From JABJGO01 sp963921245 (GTDB lineage Bacteria; Pseudomonadota; Alphaproteobacteria; Rhodospirillales; Casp-alpha2), in assembly GCA_963921245.4 (NCBI GenBank), contig CAWUEY030000001.1, positions 2,356,001 to 2,420,000 of the forward strand: a DNA stretch of 64,000 nucleotides, given 5' to 3'. Shown piece after piece: positions 9,340 through 19,129 of this stretch. The position numbers and the translations under genes were made by a program. The notes under the pieces were generated by a model. That model saw only the letters and a program-made list of their open reading frames with translations, was not told the DNA's origin and searched no databases. Position 1 is the stretch's first letter. Every line of letters begins with the position of its first letter.

Positions 9340-10420
9340 ATGGCTTATATGGGTGTCGATCTTCATACCAGTTCTTTCACGGTTTGCCGTCCGGGTAATG
9401 ACGGCCACGGCGATTGTGAGACGTTTCTGCTTTGTGTGGCGGGTCTTGAACGGCTCCATCTGACACTTGATGCCGCCGATGAGATTGCCGCCACGGCAAC
9501 GGGGAACGCGGCCTGGTTCTGTGATCAGGTAATTTCGTGTGTCGGCCGCGTGGTTACCGACAACTCCGGGCCGTTGGGGCAATTTGGTGTGATCCGCAAG
9601 GTGGTCAAGAAGACGGACCGCAACGATGCGCGGGCCATGGCCTTTTTCCTGTCGAAGGACATGCTGCCCGAGACGCGGGTGAAGACGGTCGCCGAAAGCG
9701 CGCTTGCGTTCCTAACCTGCACACACGATCTTCTGGTTAAACACCGCACACGGTTGTTGAACAGGGTCCTCGCCCTTCATGTCCGCCACGGCATCAAATT
9801 GAATAAGGAAAGCCTTTCTTCCAGACGTCGATTGAAGGCTCTTGAGATTGGCCGTTTCTCGACTCTCGAGCAGGTGGAGCTGAGATCAGGCCCTCAGTCT
9901 GACAGATGCCATCATACGGCTCGACAGAGTGTGTGAGAGCTCGGCTGAAACCATGGACGGTTATGACGGGCGGGTCGAGATTAAAGGCATCCGCCCCCGT
10001 TCGCCAGCGGTGTTCCTCTCTGGCCTCGGCAATGTGAATGACTTCGAGAATGCGGACAAGTTGGTGGCCTACCCTGGCATCGTGGCGGGGGTCAGTCAGT
10101 CGAACGAGACCGACAACCGGGGACGGATTACCAAACGCGGAAACAAACCGTTGACCGGCAGGGGCATTTTATGCCCCGAGAAGGTCATGCGCACCACCCT
10201 GGTTCAGGGCACGCTCATCACCATCCGCTATTCAGGCTATCTCAATGCCTTCTACCGGCTCATCAAGGACCGCCGCGGTGCCGGCAAGGCGATCATCGCC
10301 ACAGCACGAAAGCTGCTCAAGATCATCTACGACACCTTGAAAAACGGCTGGATCTTCGAGGATTTTACAACATTTACCCTGGCGGAAATCAAACGAAACC
10401 CTAGATAATCATCATAGGAG
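9063..10420 (+). mobile_element. IS110-family insertion sequence (degenerate)
   Basis: The element consists of a non-coding left flank, a DEDD transposase gene and a short right end. The right end is supported by a second copy: the bases GATAATCATCATAGGAG after the transposase (10404-10420) recur as GACAATCATCATGGGAG on the minus strand at 59118-59134, also just after the same transposase tail. IS110 elements lack long inverted repeats, and none are seen. The right side abuts a decayed ABC substrate-binding-protein gene. The left boundary is uncertain. Confidence 0.65.
9340..10408 (+). pseudogene. IS110-family DEDD transposase, frameshifted
   Basis: The N-terminal RuvC-like DEDD domain begins MAYMGVDLHTSSF and contains KKTDRNDARAMAF. 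The C-terminal Transposase_20 part has the usual ADKLVAYPGIV, ITKRGNKPL and YRLIKDRRGAGKAI segments. The start ATG 9340 follows AGAGGA. The two halves lie in different frames: removing the T at 9886 restores ELRQALSLTD and a single 355-residue protein, the normal size for the family. As written, no full transposase would be made, so the copy is probably inactive unless the base is an error. Confidence 0.85.
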
Positions 10421-11190
10421 TTACTCCATGGAGCATCTGGTGCAAATGCGATATCCAGCATCACCGTTGCCGTCGGACGCATGTCCATGTTGTCACATTC
10501 AGTGGCTCTTGTTGCCATACAACCCCCCAGTAGCCATCTGTGGTTACCTTTTTGACTTTCAGGTCAAAGCCGATTTTCTGGCACTCACGTTGCCACAACA
10601 GACAAGCATCGGTCACGCCCGGGATCACTTCGCCGCCGACAATCTCGGTCGAGGTGACGCCGGATTTATTCAGATAGAATTTCGCCTGATCCGGATCATG
10701 CGGCGTAATGGGTAAATCTTCACAGAAATCCTTTCCGTAAGCAATATTGATGGGATGGTCATTGCCAACCGTTCCATGGCCTTTCAGCAGTTTATCCACC
10801 AGTTTTTCCCACCGATGCAGCAGTTTCATACCACGAACAAAGTCATTGTTATTCCCTAGATACTTGGTTTTGAGCATACAGATACCCATGAATGCGCCGG
10901 ACGGAACGGAGACCCCGCCCGCGCCCTCATTTGATTCCACCTGCTTGATGGCCTTCGGGTTTAAGCCTTCCATGAGAGTGATGTCACCGGACAGCAAGGC
11001 ATTCACTCGGACGATCGGATCTGTGATGCCCAGAATCTCCACTGAATCAACATTGGGACCATCGCCCCAGTAGTTGGGGTTTCGAACGTGCATGGATCGA
11101 ACACCGGGCTGGAAATCTTCCAGCAGGAAAGGACCGGTTCCCAAGGGATAAAGATACTGCCAAAAAAATGTGACCGCTATATGGTGCTAT
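10421..11190 (-). pseudogene. Peptide ABC transporter substrate-binding protein fragment (SBP_bac_5)
   Basis: The minus strand reads as the middle and late part of a family 5 solute-binding protein: PLGTGPFLLEDFQPG, MHVRNPNYWGDGPNVDSVEI and INALLSGDI-like text. Near 10481-10487 one base is missing; the next frame continues with RPTATVMLDIAFAPDAPWSN, as in homologues. The N-terminus and signal peptide are absent, cut shortly before the deacetylase stop. The C-terminus is cut by the IS110 right end at about 10420. The fragment lies directly downstream of the amidase and deacetylase genes on the same strand, so it was probably the transport gene of that operon. Confidence 0.75.
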
Positions 11191-11200
11191 GTTTAGACGT

Positions 11201-12232
11201 CTAGCGGCCCTCAAATCCTTGTAAGACGTTCACGGCGTTGATGCCGATTTCCTCGACTGCATACCCGCCTTCCATCAGGAACACGGTGGGCAGGTTCATC
11301 TCGGCGAGCCGCGCGCCATAGGTTGTAAAATCGTCACTGGTCAGTTTGAAGAATGATATGGGATCGTTCTCATAGGTATCGACACCCAGTGAAATCACGA
11401 GGGCCTCGGCCCCAAATGCCGCAATCTTTTCACAGGCGTCATTGAAGGCGGCAAACCACTCATCGAATTTTGTTCCGGGTGCCATGGGATAATTGGCGTT
11501 GGTTCCTGCGCCATCCCCTTCACCGGTTTCATCTGCCCATCCCAGGAAATGCGGAAAGGCGTCATTGGGATCACCATGCACGGACGCATAGAAAACATCA
11601 CCACGGTCATAAAAGATGCTCTGTGTGCCGTTGCCATGATGAAAGTCCGGGTCGAGCACAGCGACCTTTTTCATGCCATCATCAATAAATTTCTGTGCAA
11701 CGATAGCGGCATTGTTCAAAAAACAATAGCCCCCGTACATATCCGCCGCGGCATGATGCCCCGGCGGGCGGCACAACCCGAACGATGAGCGGGCACCTTC
11801 GGCGACAATCTTGTGTGCCGTCAGGGCGACCTGGGCACTGATATAGGAGGCCTGCCACGTACCGCTGTTAATCGCGGTTTCGGCGGACAAGGCGTAGTAT
11901 CCCGCCTTACCTTCGGGAAAATCCGGAATGCGCGTCGCATTGACCCGCCGTGACGGCCACACAGTCGGAATGACTTCCCCCAGATATCCAACCGCGCACC
12001 ATTCTTTCCAGATTGTCTGCAGAAAGGTCAGATAATCCGCATCATGAACACGACTGATGGCCGCCATGCCGAAATCTTCCGGCTCACAGAGATCACCCAG
12101 AGATTCCGACGCCACCCGTTTGAGAACCATATCCATCCGCCGCGGCATTTCATGAGGTGGTACCATCTCGCCGCCATAAAGTTCATATTTGCTGTCATGC
12201 AGACGGTGCTCATCACTGTAAACGGTCAGCAT
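11201..12232 (-). CDS. Histone deacetylase / acetylpolyamine amidohydrolase family protein
   Basis: A 343-residue class II HDAC-like zinc hydrolase. Visible features are RPPGHH with the paired histidines 159-160, DPDFHHGNGTQ giving zinc ligands D196 and H198, and SLGVD giving D285, followed by the closing MEGGYA. Bacterial members often remove acetyl groups from polyamines or other small amides. I use ATG 12232 because GAGGAG lies just upstream; the longer upstream frame runs back into the amidase gene. It follows the amidase by 34 bases, so the two probably form one operon acting on amide substrates. The exact substrate is not known. Confidence 0.85.
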   Translation of the reverse strand: MLTVYSDEHRLHDSKYELYGGEMVPPHEMPRRMDMVLKRVASESLGDLCEPEDFGMAAISRVHDADYLTFLQTIWKEWCAVGYLGEVIPTVWPSRRVNATRIPDFPEGKAGYYALSAETAINSGTWQASYISAQVALTAHKIVAEGARSSFGLCRPPGHHAAADMYGGYCFLNNAAIVAQKFIDDGMKKVAVLDPDFHHGNGTQSIFYDRGDVFYASVHGDPNDAFPHFLGWADETGEGDGAGTNANYPMAPGTKFDEWFAAFNDACEKIAAFGAEALVISLGVDTYENDPISFFKLTSDDFTTYGARLAEMNLPTVFLMEGGYAVEEIGINAVNVLQGFEGR

Positions 12233-12266
12233 TTGCGATCTCCTCGGGTCGATTTGGTGCGCTGGA

Positions 12267-13709
12267 TCAGTTGTTTTTCGGCTTGATTGAAGGGCGGTGT
12301 TTGCGATCATGGAGCCAGGGTGCCTTTTTTTCAAAAGCGGCGGCGGCCCGGAACACCGAAACATCATCGTAGGTCTTGCCGACAATCTGCAACCCTGTGG
12401 GCACGCCGGTGCCAGCAAATCCGGACGGCACACTCATCACCGGGCACCGACTTAGTGTGTTGAACGGAAATGTCATGCACCACATCAACACATCGGGCAT
12501 AACCTTTCCTTTCCCGCGGAAAGTACCATAATCCAGCGTTGGATTGGCGTTAACCGCGGGTTTGGCCGTGGTCGGGCACAGAAACACGTTGTAGTTTTCC
12601 ATCATCGCGCCGAAGAAATTATACATTTCCCCGGCCTTGTACATCGTGTTCACAAAATCAATGGCCTTTGATTTCATACCCTGTTTTGCGAAGGCACGGG
12701 CGTAGTCAGTCATCAGATCACCGTGGGTTTTTTCCAACGGCCCGAGGCTGGCACCAAACAGATGAGCCAGATGATCCCATGCCGCCTTGGCGCAACTCTC
12801 ATCCCAGGGAATCTGAACTTCCTCGACCTTGCACCCCATGGACCGGAACACCTCGACCGCTTTCAAGGTGTTCTCCCGAACATCCTTGTCGAGCTTGAAG
12901 AAACCCAAATCCAGGGAGTACGCAATCCGCCAGCCACGGATGCTTTTCAGGGTATTGGGAATGCGAAGTTTGGGACGCACGGTTGCGATATCACTGGGGT
13001 GTGGTCCGGCAATAACATTTTCCATCAGCCCGACGTCGGCCACAGTACGCCCAAGCGGGCCTTCGTGGCAGTAATAGTCCAGATTGAAACCATTCACCTC
13101 GGGCACACGACCATAGGGCGGTTTAAACCCGACAACACCACTGCACGATGCCGGAATACGGATAGATCCCCCGATATCAGAGCCGGTTGCCAGCGTTGCC
13201 ATACCCGCTGCTAGGGCTGCTGCGGAACCACCTGATGATCCACCGGGTGTATAGCGGGTATTCCAGGGATTCCGGGTCACGCCCCACAAACGCGACGTGG
13301 TCACGGCGGCGCAGGAAAACTCAGGTGTGGTTGTTCGGGCGTGACAGATGGCACCGGCGTTAAACAGGCGTTGGGCAAAGACGGCGGTCTCATCTGCAAT
13401 ATCATCCTTGTGGATCAGTGAGCCCGACGTTACCCGTTTGCCCCTTACAGGCACTTCGTCTTTCACGGCCAGAGGAATACCTTCCAGGGCCCGTAGGCGC
13501 GCCCCCTTTTTCATGTAACGGGCTTCTGATTTTCGCGCGGCATCCAGGGCTTCATCAAAAAATGTCTCTGTAAACGCATTGACGCACGGGTTGACCTTTT
13601 CCGTCTGTTTGATGATGGCCTGTAACAGCTCAACCGGCGATAACGTGCGGCGCTTGAATAGTTTGAGTGCTTCCGTTGCTGACAAATAACAAAGGTCTTC
13701 GTAAGTCAT
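12267..13709 (-). CDS. Amidase (amidase-signature family)
   Basis: A 480-residue amidase-signature enzyme with the Ser-Ser-Lys triad visible: K83 in AVKDE, the cis-Ser near 158 in TPGGSSGGSAAAL, and the nucleophile S182 in GSDIGGSIRIP. The length matches GatA/AmiC-type amidases. No gatB or gatC is nearby, so a catabolic amidase is more likely than the tRNA amidotransferase. The ATG is preceded by GGAGGCG. It is the first full gene of a minus-strand operon (amidase, deacetylase, then the damaged peptide-binding protein), which suggests uptake and hydrolysis of an amide or acylated amine. Confidence 0.88.
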   Translation of the reverse strand: MTYEDLCYLSATEALKLFKRRTLSPVELLQAIIKQTEKVNPCVNAFTETFFDEALDAARKSEARYMKKGARLRALEGIPLAVKDEVPVRGKRVTSGSLIHKDDIADETAVFAQRLFNAGAICHARTTTPEFSCAAVTTSRLWGVTRNPWNTRYTPGGSSGGSAAALAAGMATLATGSDIGGSIRIPASCSGVVGFKPPYGRVPEVNGFNLDYYCHEGPLGRTVADVGLMENVIAGPHPSDIATVRPKLRIPNTLKSIRGWRIAYSLDLGFFKLDKDVRENTLKAVEVFRSMGCKVEEVQIPWDESCAKAAWDHLAHLFGASLGPLEKTHGDLMTDYARAFAKQGMKSKAIDFVNTMYKAGEMYNFFGAMMENYNVFLCPTTAKPAVNANPTLDYGTFRGKGKVMPDVLMWCMTFPFNTLSRCPVMSVPSGFAGTGVPTGLQIVGKTYDDVSVFRAAAAFEKKAPWLHDRKHRPSIKPKNN

Positions 13710-13721
13710 ATTCGCCTCCAG

Positions 13722-13802
13722 CTATCGCCCGTATTGTTTCATCACTTGCAGTAGCGCGTCATGATCAATGGCATGGACGGTATGATCGTTTTGGCCGGTC
13801 AT
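13722..13802 (-). CDS. Possible 26-residue ORF upstream of the amidase
   Basis: A short minus-strand frame ending KQYGR, preceded by GGGGGAA, stops 12 bases before the amidase ATG. It could be a leader peptide, a small protein or chance. The rest of the gap to the LuxR gene (13803-14058) shows only GC-rich inverted stretches near 13875-13915 and no other gene. Confidence 0.2.
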   Translation of the reverse strand: MTGQNDHTVHAIDHDALLQVMKQYGR

Positions 13803-14058
13803 GGTTCCCCCGCTATATCGGTTCTGGCATTCAAAGGATCGGTGATTCCATTGAAGGGTATGTTCAGTCCGCGCGCCCATCCGCCCGCCCGCGCACCCGT
13901 ATGGGCGGGGCGGAGACATCGCTCATGATCTTCATATACCCCCTGCTGGAAACATTTTAAGCAAAACCCAAGGCCGGGGCTGGACGAACACCGTCCTAAA
14001 CGTTTTAATCTTACCCCTGTATCTACACTAACCCGGTTTCGTCCGGGTCGTAAACGAC

Positions 14059-14868
14059 ATGAACTCTGTATCGAATATCATCAGCGCTACCGCCAGCCTG
14101 ATCAACGCCATTCAGCAACCCGATTTCGGGAAAGCGATGGATCAGTTGCTCTATAACGCGGCGCGCTTCGATACCTCGATCACCTTTGCCTACAACGGCA
14201 ACAGCGCACCCATCGATCTGTATCACTCAACAGAATTCTATCCTAGCATCATGTCTCTGGAGGAGTATCAGTCCGGAGCCTATCTTCTGGATCCCTTTTA
14301 CCAGTGCCTGCGGCGCGGCATTGATCCCGGTGTCTATCGCCTGAAGGATATGGCGCCCGATCATTTTTTCCGCAGCGAATATTACCGAACCTACTACGCC
14401 AAAACCCGGATCGTTGACGAGTTGGGTATTTTTGTGCCCATGCGCAAGGGCGGCATGGTGGTGGTATCCATCACCCGGGACCAGACCAGTCGGCCCTTTG
14501 GCAAAAAGGATATTGCCCGCGTTCGCCAGATTGAGCCGGTCATCCGTGAAGCCGTCGCCAAGCACTGGCAAAATCCGGAAATTGCAGAGATCGGCGCGGC
14601 ACCCACCGACGGTCGTTTTGACACCCTGCCCGGACGGGTCCAAGACGCCACCCTCGCCAATGGCCGCCAGGGCATAACCAACAGAGAAGCCGAGGTGGTC
14701 AGTCTGATCCTTCGCGGGTATTCGTCTCTGTCAATCGCCGGCATACTCGAGATTTCCGTAAGTACGGTAAAAGTTCACCGCAAGAACATCTATGCCAAGT
14801 TGACAATTTCATCTCAGGCGGAACTGTTCTCCCTGTTCCTGCCTTTGTTGACACGGTCCGCTGCTTAA
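14059..14868 (+). CDS. LuxR-family transcriptional regulator
   Basis: A 269-residue protein with a C-terminal LuxR-type helix-turn-helix at about 200-260: ITNREAEVVSLILRGYSS, then EISVSTVKVHRKNIYAKL. The first 190 residues lack a receiver aspartate pattern and resemble an unassigned ligand-sensing domain rather than a canonical autoinducer domain; no luxI is nearby. It is divergent from the amidase operon (about 350 bases between starts) and only 1 base from the next gene downstream, so it may control either side. Confidence 0.82.
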   Translation: MNSVSNIISATASLINAIQQPDFGKAMDQLLYNAARFDTSITFAYNGNSAPIDLYHSTEFYPSIMSLEEYQSGAYLLDPFYQCLRRGIDPGVYRLKDMAPDHFFRSEYYRTYYAKTRIVDELGIFVPMRKGGMVVVSITRDQTSRPFGKKDIARVRQIEPVIREAVAKHWQNPEIAEIGAAPTDGRFDTLPGRVQDATLANGRQGITNREAEVVSLILRGYSSLSIAGILEISVSTVKVHRKNIYAKLTISSQAELFSLFLPLLTRSAA

Positions 14869-14869
14869 T

Positions 14870-15334
14870 ATGCGCGGCCCGTCGCGGAATAGCGATCAGA
14901 TCATCCACAATGTTCTGACACGAACAAGAACCATCGCCATGGTTGGTGCTTCACCAAAATGGACCCGACCGTCCCATTTCGTCATGAAATATTTGCAGGA
15001 CAAGGGATATCGTGTGATTCCAGTCAATCCGGCGCATCCGGGACTGATCATCAACGGTGAACCGACACACCCGAGCCTCAAGCACGTCTGTGGACCCTTT
15101 CAGATGGTCGATATCTTCCGCAATTCGACCGCTGCCACTGACGTCGTCGATGACACTCTGCGTGTTGCGCGTCGTCACGGAATTGATAGTGTCTGGATGC
15201 AATTGGGCGTTATCAACAAAGACGCTGCACAACGTGCAGAGGATGCGGGTCTCGATGTGATCATGGATAAATGCCCCAAAATCGAATACGCACGCTTGTT
15301 CGGGGATCAAAAACTCACGGATATTCGTTCGTAA
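14870..15334 (+). CDS. CoA-binding domain protein (YccU-like)
   Basis: A 154-residue single-domain CoA-binding (Rossmann) protein: IAMVGASPKWTRPSHFVMKY near the start gives the nucleotide-binding loop, then GYRVIPVNP, and VWMQLGV with the late CPKIEYARL segment. These are typical of the short YccU/succinyl-CoA-synthetase-alpha-like family. It starts one base after the LuxR gene stop, so co-transcription is likely. The biochemical role of this family is not established. Confidence 0.85.
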   Translation: MRGPSRNSDQIIHNVLTRTRTIAMVGASPKWTRPSHFVMKYLQDKGYRVIPVNPAHPGLIINGEPTHPSLKHVCGPFQMVDIFRNSTAATDVVDDTLRVARRHGIDSVWMQLGVINKDAAQRAEDAGLDVIMDKCPKIEYARLFGDQKLTDIRS

Positions 15335-15360
15335 CCTTTTCAGCGGGGTGAAAACAGCTC

Positions 15361-17379
15361 ATGAAACATCGGGACGATCTGACGCATTGCATTGAAATTA
15401 CCGAGTCCGTCTTCATTGACATGCCGGATGGCTGCACGCTGGTCGGCAAGCTCTGGCTGCCCAGAGGTGCCAGGGAAAATCCCGCCCCGACCATTCTGGA
15501 ATACATACCCTATCGCCGCCGGGACCGATGCGCGGCCCGCGACCACGAGGTTCACGCCTGGTATGCCGGTCATGGTTACGCAGCGCTGCGGATCGATATC
15601 CGCGGCAGCGGTGATTCCGAAGGCGTGCTGAAGGATGAATACCTGAAACAGGAACAGGATGACGCCCTCACCGCTATTGACTGGATTTGCCAACAATCAT
15701 GGAGCAGCGGCAGCGTCGGCATGATCGGTATTTCGTGGGGCGGGTTCAACGGTTTGCAGGTTGCCGCGCGGGCACCCGACGCCCTTAAGGCGGTCATCAC
15801 CATGTGCTCTACCGATGATCGCTATGCCGATGACGTCCACTACATGGGCGGTTGTCTGATGACAGACAACCTGACCTGGGCCGCTCAAATGTTCGGGCGA
15901 CTGGCTCTGCCGCCAGACCCGGCTGTCGTCGGTGCGGCATGGAAAGATATGTGGATGAAACGGCTGGAAGGTACAGGGCACTGGCTGGAGCCCTGGCTCA
16001 CTCATCAACGGCGGGACGAATTCTGGCAGCATGGTTCGGTGTGTGAAGATTTTTCCGCTATCAAATGCCCCATCTACGCGGTTGGCGGCTGGGCGGATGC
16101 CTATACCAATGCGGTTTTCCGGTTGCTGGAAGGCCTTGACGTTCCAACCCGTGCCCTGATTGGACCCTGGGCTCATGTTTGGCCTCAATACGGCACCCCG
16201 GGGCCTGCCATCAATTTCCTTAAGGAATCCCTGCGATGGTGGGATCAATGGCTCAAGGGTGAAGATACCGGCATTATGGATGAACCTAGAGTTATCTCCT
16301 GGATGCAGGACACCATGCCGCCACGTGCCGAGTACGAAGAACGCCCCGGTCGGTGGATCACGGATCTAGATTGGCCTTCCCCTTATGTGGAAACCGCCAC
16401 ATATCATCTCGGTGCCGCTACCCTTCAACGGGAAGAACCGGATGAAACCCCCGTTATCAGTTTGCGGTCCGCAGAAGATACGGGCTCCACATCGGGTCAC
16501 TGGTTTCCCCACGGCAGCGGGCCGGAAATGCCCCTCGATCAACGGCTGGAAGAAGGCAATAGTCTGGTTTTTGAAACAGCGCCCATGGAAGATCATCTGG
16601 AAGTGCTGGGCCAGCCTGTCGCCCGTCTCCGTCTCGGCGTCGACAAGCCGCAGGCCCATCTGGCGTTGTGTCTCTCCGATGTGATGCCGGACGGCAGAGC
16701 AACCCGTGTCAGTTACGGCATGCTCAACCTCAGTCATCGGAACGGTCATGATCAACCCGCGCCGCTGGAACCCGGTAAAGTTTACGACATTTCGATCCCG
16801 CTCAATTTCTGTGGTCAGCGCTTTCCTGTAGGGCATCGCATCCGACTGGCCATTTCAACGGCCTTCTGGCCGACCATTTGGCCGTCGCCAGAAACGGTAA
16901 CACTGATCCTGCACACCGGGGACAGTTGCCTTGATCTTCCCGTTCGCCCCATCCGCGAGACGGAAGACCCGTTTCAAGACCTTGGTGAAGCGGAAGCCGC
17001 ATCGCCTCTTTCATTTTCAGTGATTGAGCCCGGCCATGCCGAGTGGACCACCGCTCGGCACGCCCGCTCAGGGCTGAGTGAATACGTGCGCACCTTTAAT
17101 ACCGGAATCAAGAAACGGGAGGATATCGCTCTGACCTTTGGGGGCTATGGCGAGGAACGATTTACGATCAACCCGCTCGATCCCCTGTCGGCGTCGGCGA
17201 CGGCTTCCTGGAACCGGTTTCTGGAGCGTGGACAGTGGTCAGCACGGGCCATAACCTCCACAACCCTGACCGCGGACCGGGAGACATTCCATGTCACGGC
17301 AGAACTGGATGCCTATGAAGGTGACACCCGTATTTTTTCGCGAAATTGGTCGTTTTCCATTCCCCGAGACAATGTCTAG
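15361..17379 (+). CDS. CocE/NonD-type X-Pro dipeptidyl-peptidase family hydrolase
   Basis: A 672-residue alpha/beta hydrolase of the CocE family. The nucleophile elbow is GISWGG (about residues 121-126), preceded by the oxyanion-type YIPYRRRD segment and IRGSGDSEG. The family aspartate/histidine region follows (LIGPWAHVWP). The C-terminal 250 residues form the jelly-roll domain of these enzymes (for example FDVSIPLN-like text, read here as DISIPLNFCG). There is no signal peptide, so it is cytoplasmic. Such enzymes cleave esters or amide bonds of small substrates. It follows the CoA-binding gene by 26 bases. Confidence 0.85.
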   Translation: MKHRDDLTHCIEITESVFIDMPDGCTLVGKLWLPRGARENPAPTILEYIPYRRRDRCAARDHEVHAWYAGHGYAALRIDIRGSGDSEGVLKDEYLKQEQDDALTAIDWICQQSWSSGSVGMIGISWGGFNGLQVAARAPDALKAVITMCSTDDRYADDVHYMGGCLMTDNLTWAAQMFGRLALPPDPAVVGAAWKDMWMKRLEGTGHWLEPWLTHQRRDEFWQHGSVCEDFSAIKCPIYAVGGWADAYTNAVFRLLEGLDVPTRALIGPWAHVWPQYGTPGPAINFLKESLRWWDQWLKGEDTGIMDEPRVISWMQDTMPPRAEYEERPGRWITDLDWPSPYVETATYHLGAATLQREEPDETPVISLRSAEDTGSTSGHWFPHGSGPEMPLDQRLEEGNSLVFETAPMEDHLEVLGQPVARLRLGVDKPQAHLALCLSDVMPDGRATRVSYGMLNLSHRNGHDQPAPLEPGKVYDISIPLNFCGQRFPVGHRIRLAISTAFWPTIWPSPETVTLILHTGDSCLDLPVRPIRETEDPFQDLGEAEAASPLSFSVIEPGHAEWTTARHARSGLSEYVRTFNTGIKKREDIALTFGGYGEERFTINPLDPLSASATASWNRFLERGQWSARAITSTTLTADRETFHVTAELDAYEGDTRIFSRNWSFSIPRDNV

Positions 17380-17487
17380 TACGAGATGCAATAATGTTTC
17401 TGTCCGGTTCCACAAAACTGGACCTTCGGACAGCTCGTCTCTGCAGCCACACTTCAGCAATCTCCCAACGGACCGGCGGGACAAACA

Positions 17488-18294
17488 ATGAGCGACACGC
17501 CCCATACCAATGACCTCGGCCTGCCCGTCGGGTTTCCGGTGCCGGACTGGAAACCCCTGTCGCTACCACCACACACCCCCATGGAGGGTCAACATGTGCG
17601 TCTGGAAATTCTCGATCCCGGCGCACATGCGCGCGAGCTATACGCCGCTTATGTAGAAGATCAGGAAGACAGGGTCTGGGCTTACCTGCCCTATGGCCCC
17701 TTCGCGAATTTTGAGGAATACCAGGTCTGGTTACGGAAAGACTGTACCGGACTTGATCCTTTGTTCCATGCGATCTTTGATAAATCCACGGGCCACGCAG
17801 TCGGCGTTGCCAGCTACCTGCGCATCAATCCGGCTGCCGGCAGCATCGAAGTCGGCCACATCAATTTTTCCCCGGCCCTGCAACGGACCCCCATGGCAAC
17901 CGAAGCCATGTTCCTGATGATGGCGCGGGCATTCGACGAATTGAATTACCGACGGTATGAATGGAAGTGCGATGCCTTGAATGCCCGATCCTGTCGCGCC
18001 GCCATCCGACTCGGTTTGACATTCGAGGGGATTTTTCGTCAGTGCATAGTCTACAAAAACCGAAACCGGGATACCGCCTGGTATTCAATCCTGGATCACG
18101 AATGGCCCGCCACCAAGGCGGCCTACGAACAATGGCTCAGTCCGGATAATTTTGACTCAGACGGCAAGCAGCATCAGACTCTCGGTGACCTGATCAAACA
18201 CCATAGGGGCGCAAACGTTGCTCTGTCGAGGATGCGCCGATGGGTCCGAGGAACGTTCGCTCGTCGGTTCTCACGGCAGAGCAAGAGGCGTTGA
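17488..18294 (+). CDS. GNAT N-acetyltransferase (RimJ/RimL-like)
   Basis: A 268-residue protein with a RimL-type GNAT core (about residues 35-215): VRLEILDPGAHARELYA, VASYLRINPAAGSIEVGHI, then LNYRRYEWKCDALNARSCRAAIRLG, the acetyl-CoA-binding helix region, and FRQCIVYKNRNRDTAWYS. The last 50 residues are a basic tail. It lies 108 bases after the CocE gene on the same strand. The substrate cannot be told from sequence. Confidence 0.87.
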   Translation: MSDTPHTNDLGLPVGFPVPDWKPLSLPPHTPMEGQHVRLEILDPGAHARELYAAYVEDQEDRVWAYLPYGPFANFEEYQVWLRKDCTGLDPLFHAIFDKSTGHAVGVASYLRINPAAGSIEVGHINFSPALQRTPMATEAMFLMMARAFDELNYRRYEWKCDALNARSCRAAIRLGLTFEGIFRQCIVYKNRNRDTAWYSILDHEWPATKAAYEQWLSPDNFDSDGKQHQTLGDLIKHHRGANVALSRMRRWVRGTFARRFSRQSKRR

Positions 18295-18499
18295 TTGTCG
18301 CTTTTCGCAAACATACCCTTCTGCCTTTGGACGATTGCCTGTATACGCTTCAGGCGACGATCCCGCATCTGACCCGCTCTTCCAAATTTCAGGTTGCAGC
18401 GGCAGTTTCTCGACATGGATTGTCAATATGCCGATATTTTGCCGCCTGTCACCGTGATACCATGTGTCTATCTTGATGACAGGGAAGGGAGGCCATGAC

Positions 18500-19129
18500 A
18501 TGACCTGGGCCATCTGGACGGCTTACGTTGCAACCGTACTCGTGCTGATGAGCACACCGGGGCCCAGTCAGCTCCTGATGCTGTCCAACAGTGCCCGATA
18601 TGGGTTCGCCAGATCCACCGCGACGGCGGCTGGTGATCTCTCGGCAAATGCGCTCCAGATGCTTGCTGCCGGGTTCGGTCTTGCGGCGATCCTTGCAACC
18701 TCTGCCCATGCCCTGACCATCATCAAATGGCTGGGCGTCGCCTATCTTGTATGGCTCGGGGGCAAAATGATCTGGAATGCCAAATCCGATACCCTCAACG
18801 GTTTCGGTGACGCCCTGTCTTCATCCCTGAAGGCACTGTGGCTTCAGGGATTTCTCACGTCGGCGGGAAACCCTAAAGCCGTTGTCTTTTTCGCCGCTTT
18901 GTTCCCCCAGTTTGTCACCCCGGATCAACCATTCGCGCCTCAGTTTGCCATACTATCCATCACCTACATCGTACTGGACGCGATGTTTCTCTCCGCCTAT
19001 GGATTTGGTGCGGGTTGGATCACCAAGCGATTTTCCGGGCAGTCTCGATTGTGGGTCGAGCGAATCGGCGGGAGCTGCATTATTGGCGCGGCTTTGCTGT
19101 TAAGCTTGAAGACTGTCGATGAGACCTGA
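18500..19129 (+). CDS. LysE/RhtB-family amino-acid exporter
   Basis: A 209-residue membrane protein with about six hydrophobic segments and the LysE/RhtB N-terminal motif TPGPSQLLMLSNSARYG. GNPKAVVFFAALFPQF in the middle is a family hallmark. ATG 18500 is chosen because AAGGGAGG lies 7 bases before it; the longer frame upstream has no such site. It probably exports an amino acid or a derivative. Confidence 0.88.
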   Translation: MTWAIWTAYVATVLVLMSTPGPSQLLMLSNSARYGFARSTATAAGDLSANALQMLAAGFGLAAILATSAHALTIIKWLGVAYLVWLGGKMIWNAKSDTLNGFGDALSSSLKALWLQGFLTSAGNPKAVVFFAALFPQFVTPDQPFAPQFAILSITYIVLDAMFLSAYGFGAGWITKRFSGQSRLWVERIGGSCIIGAALLLSLKTVDET

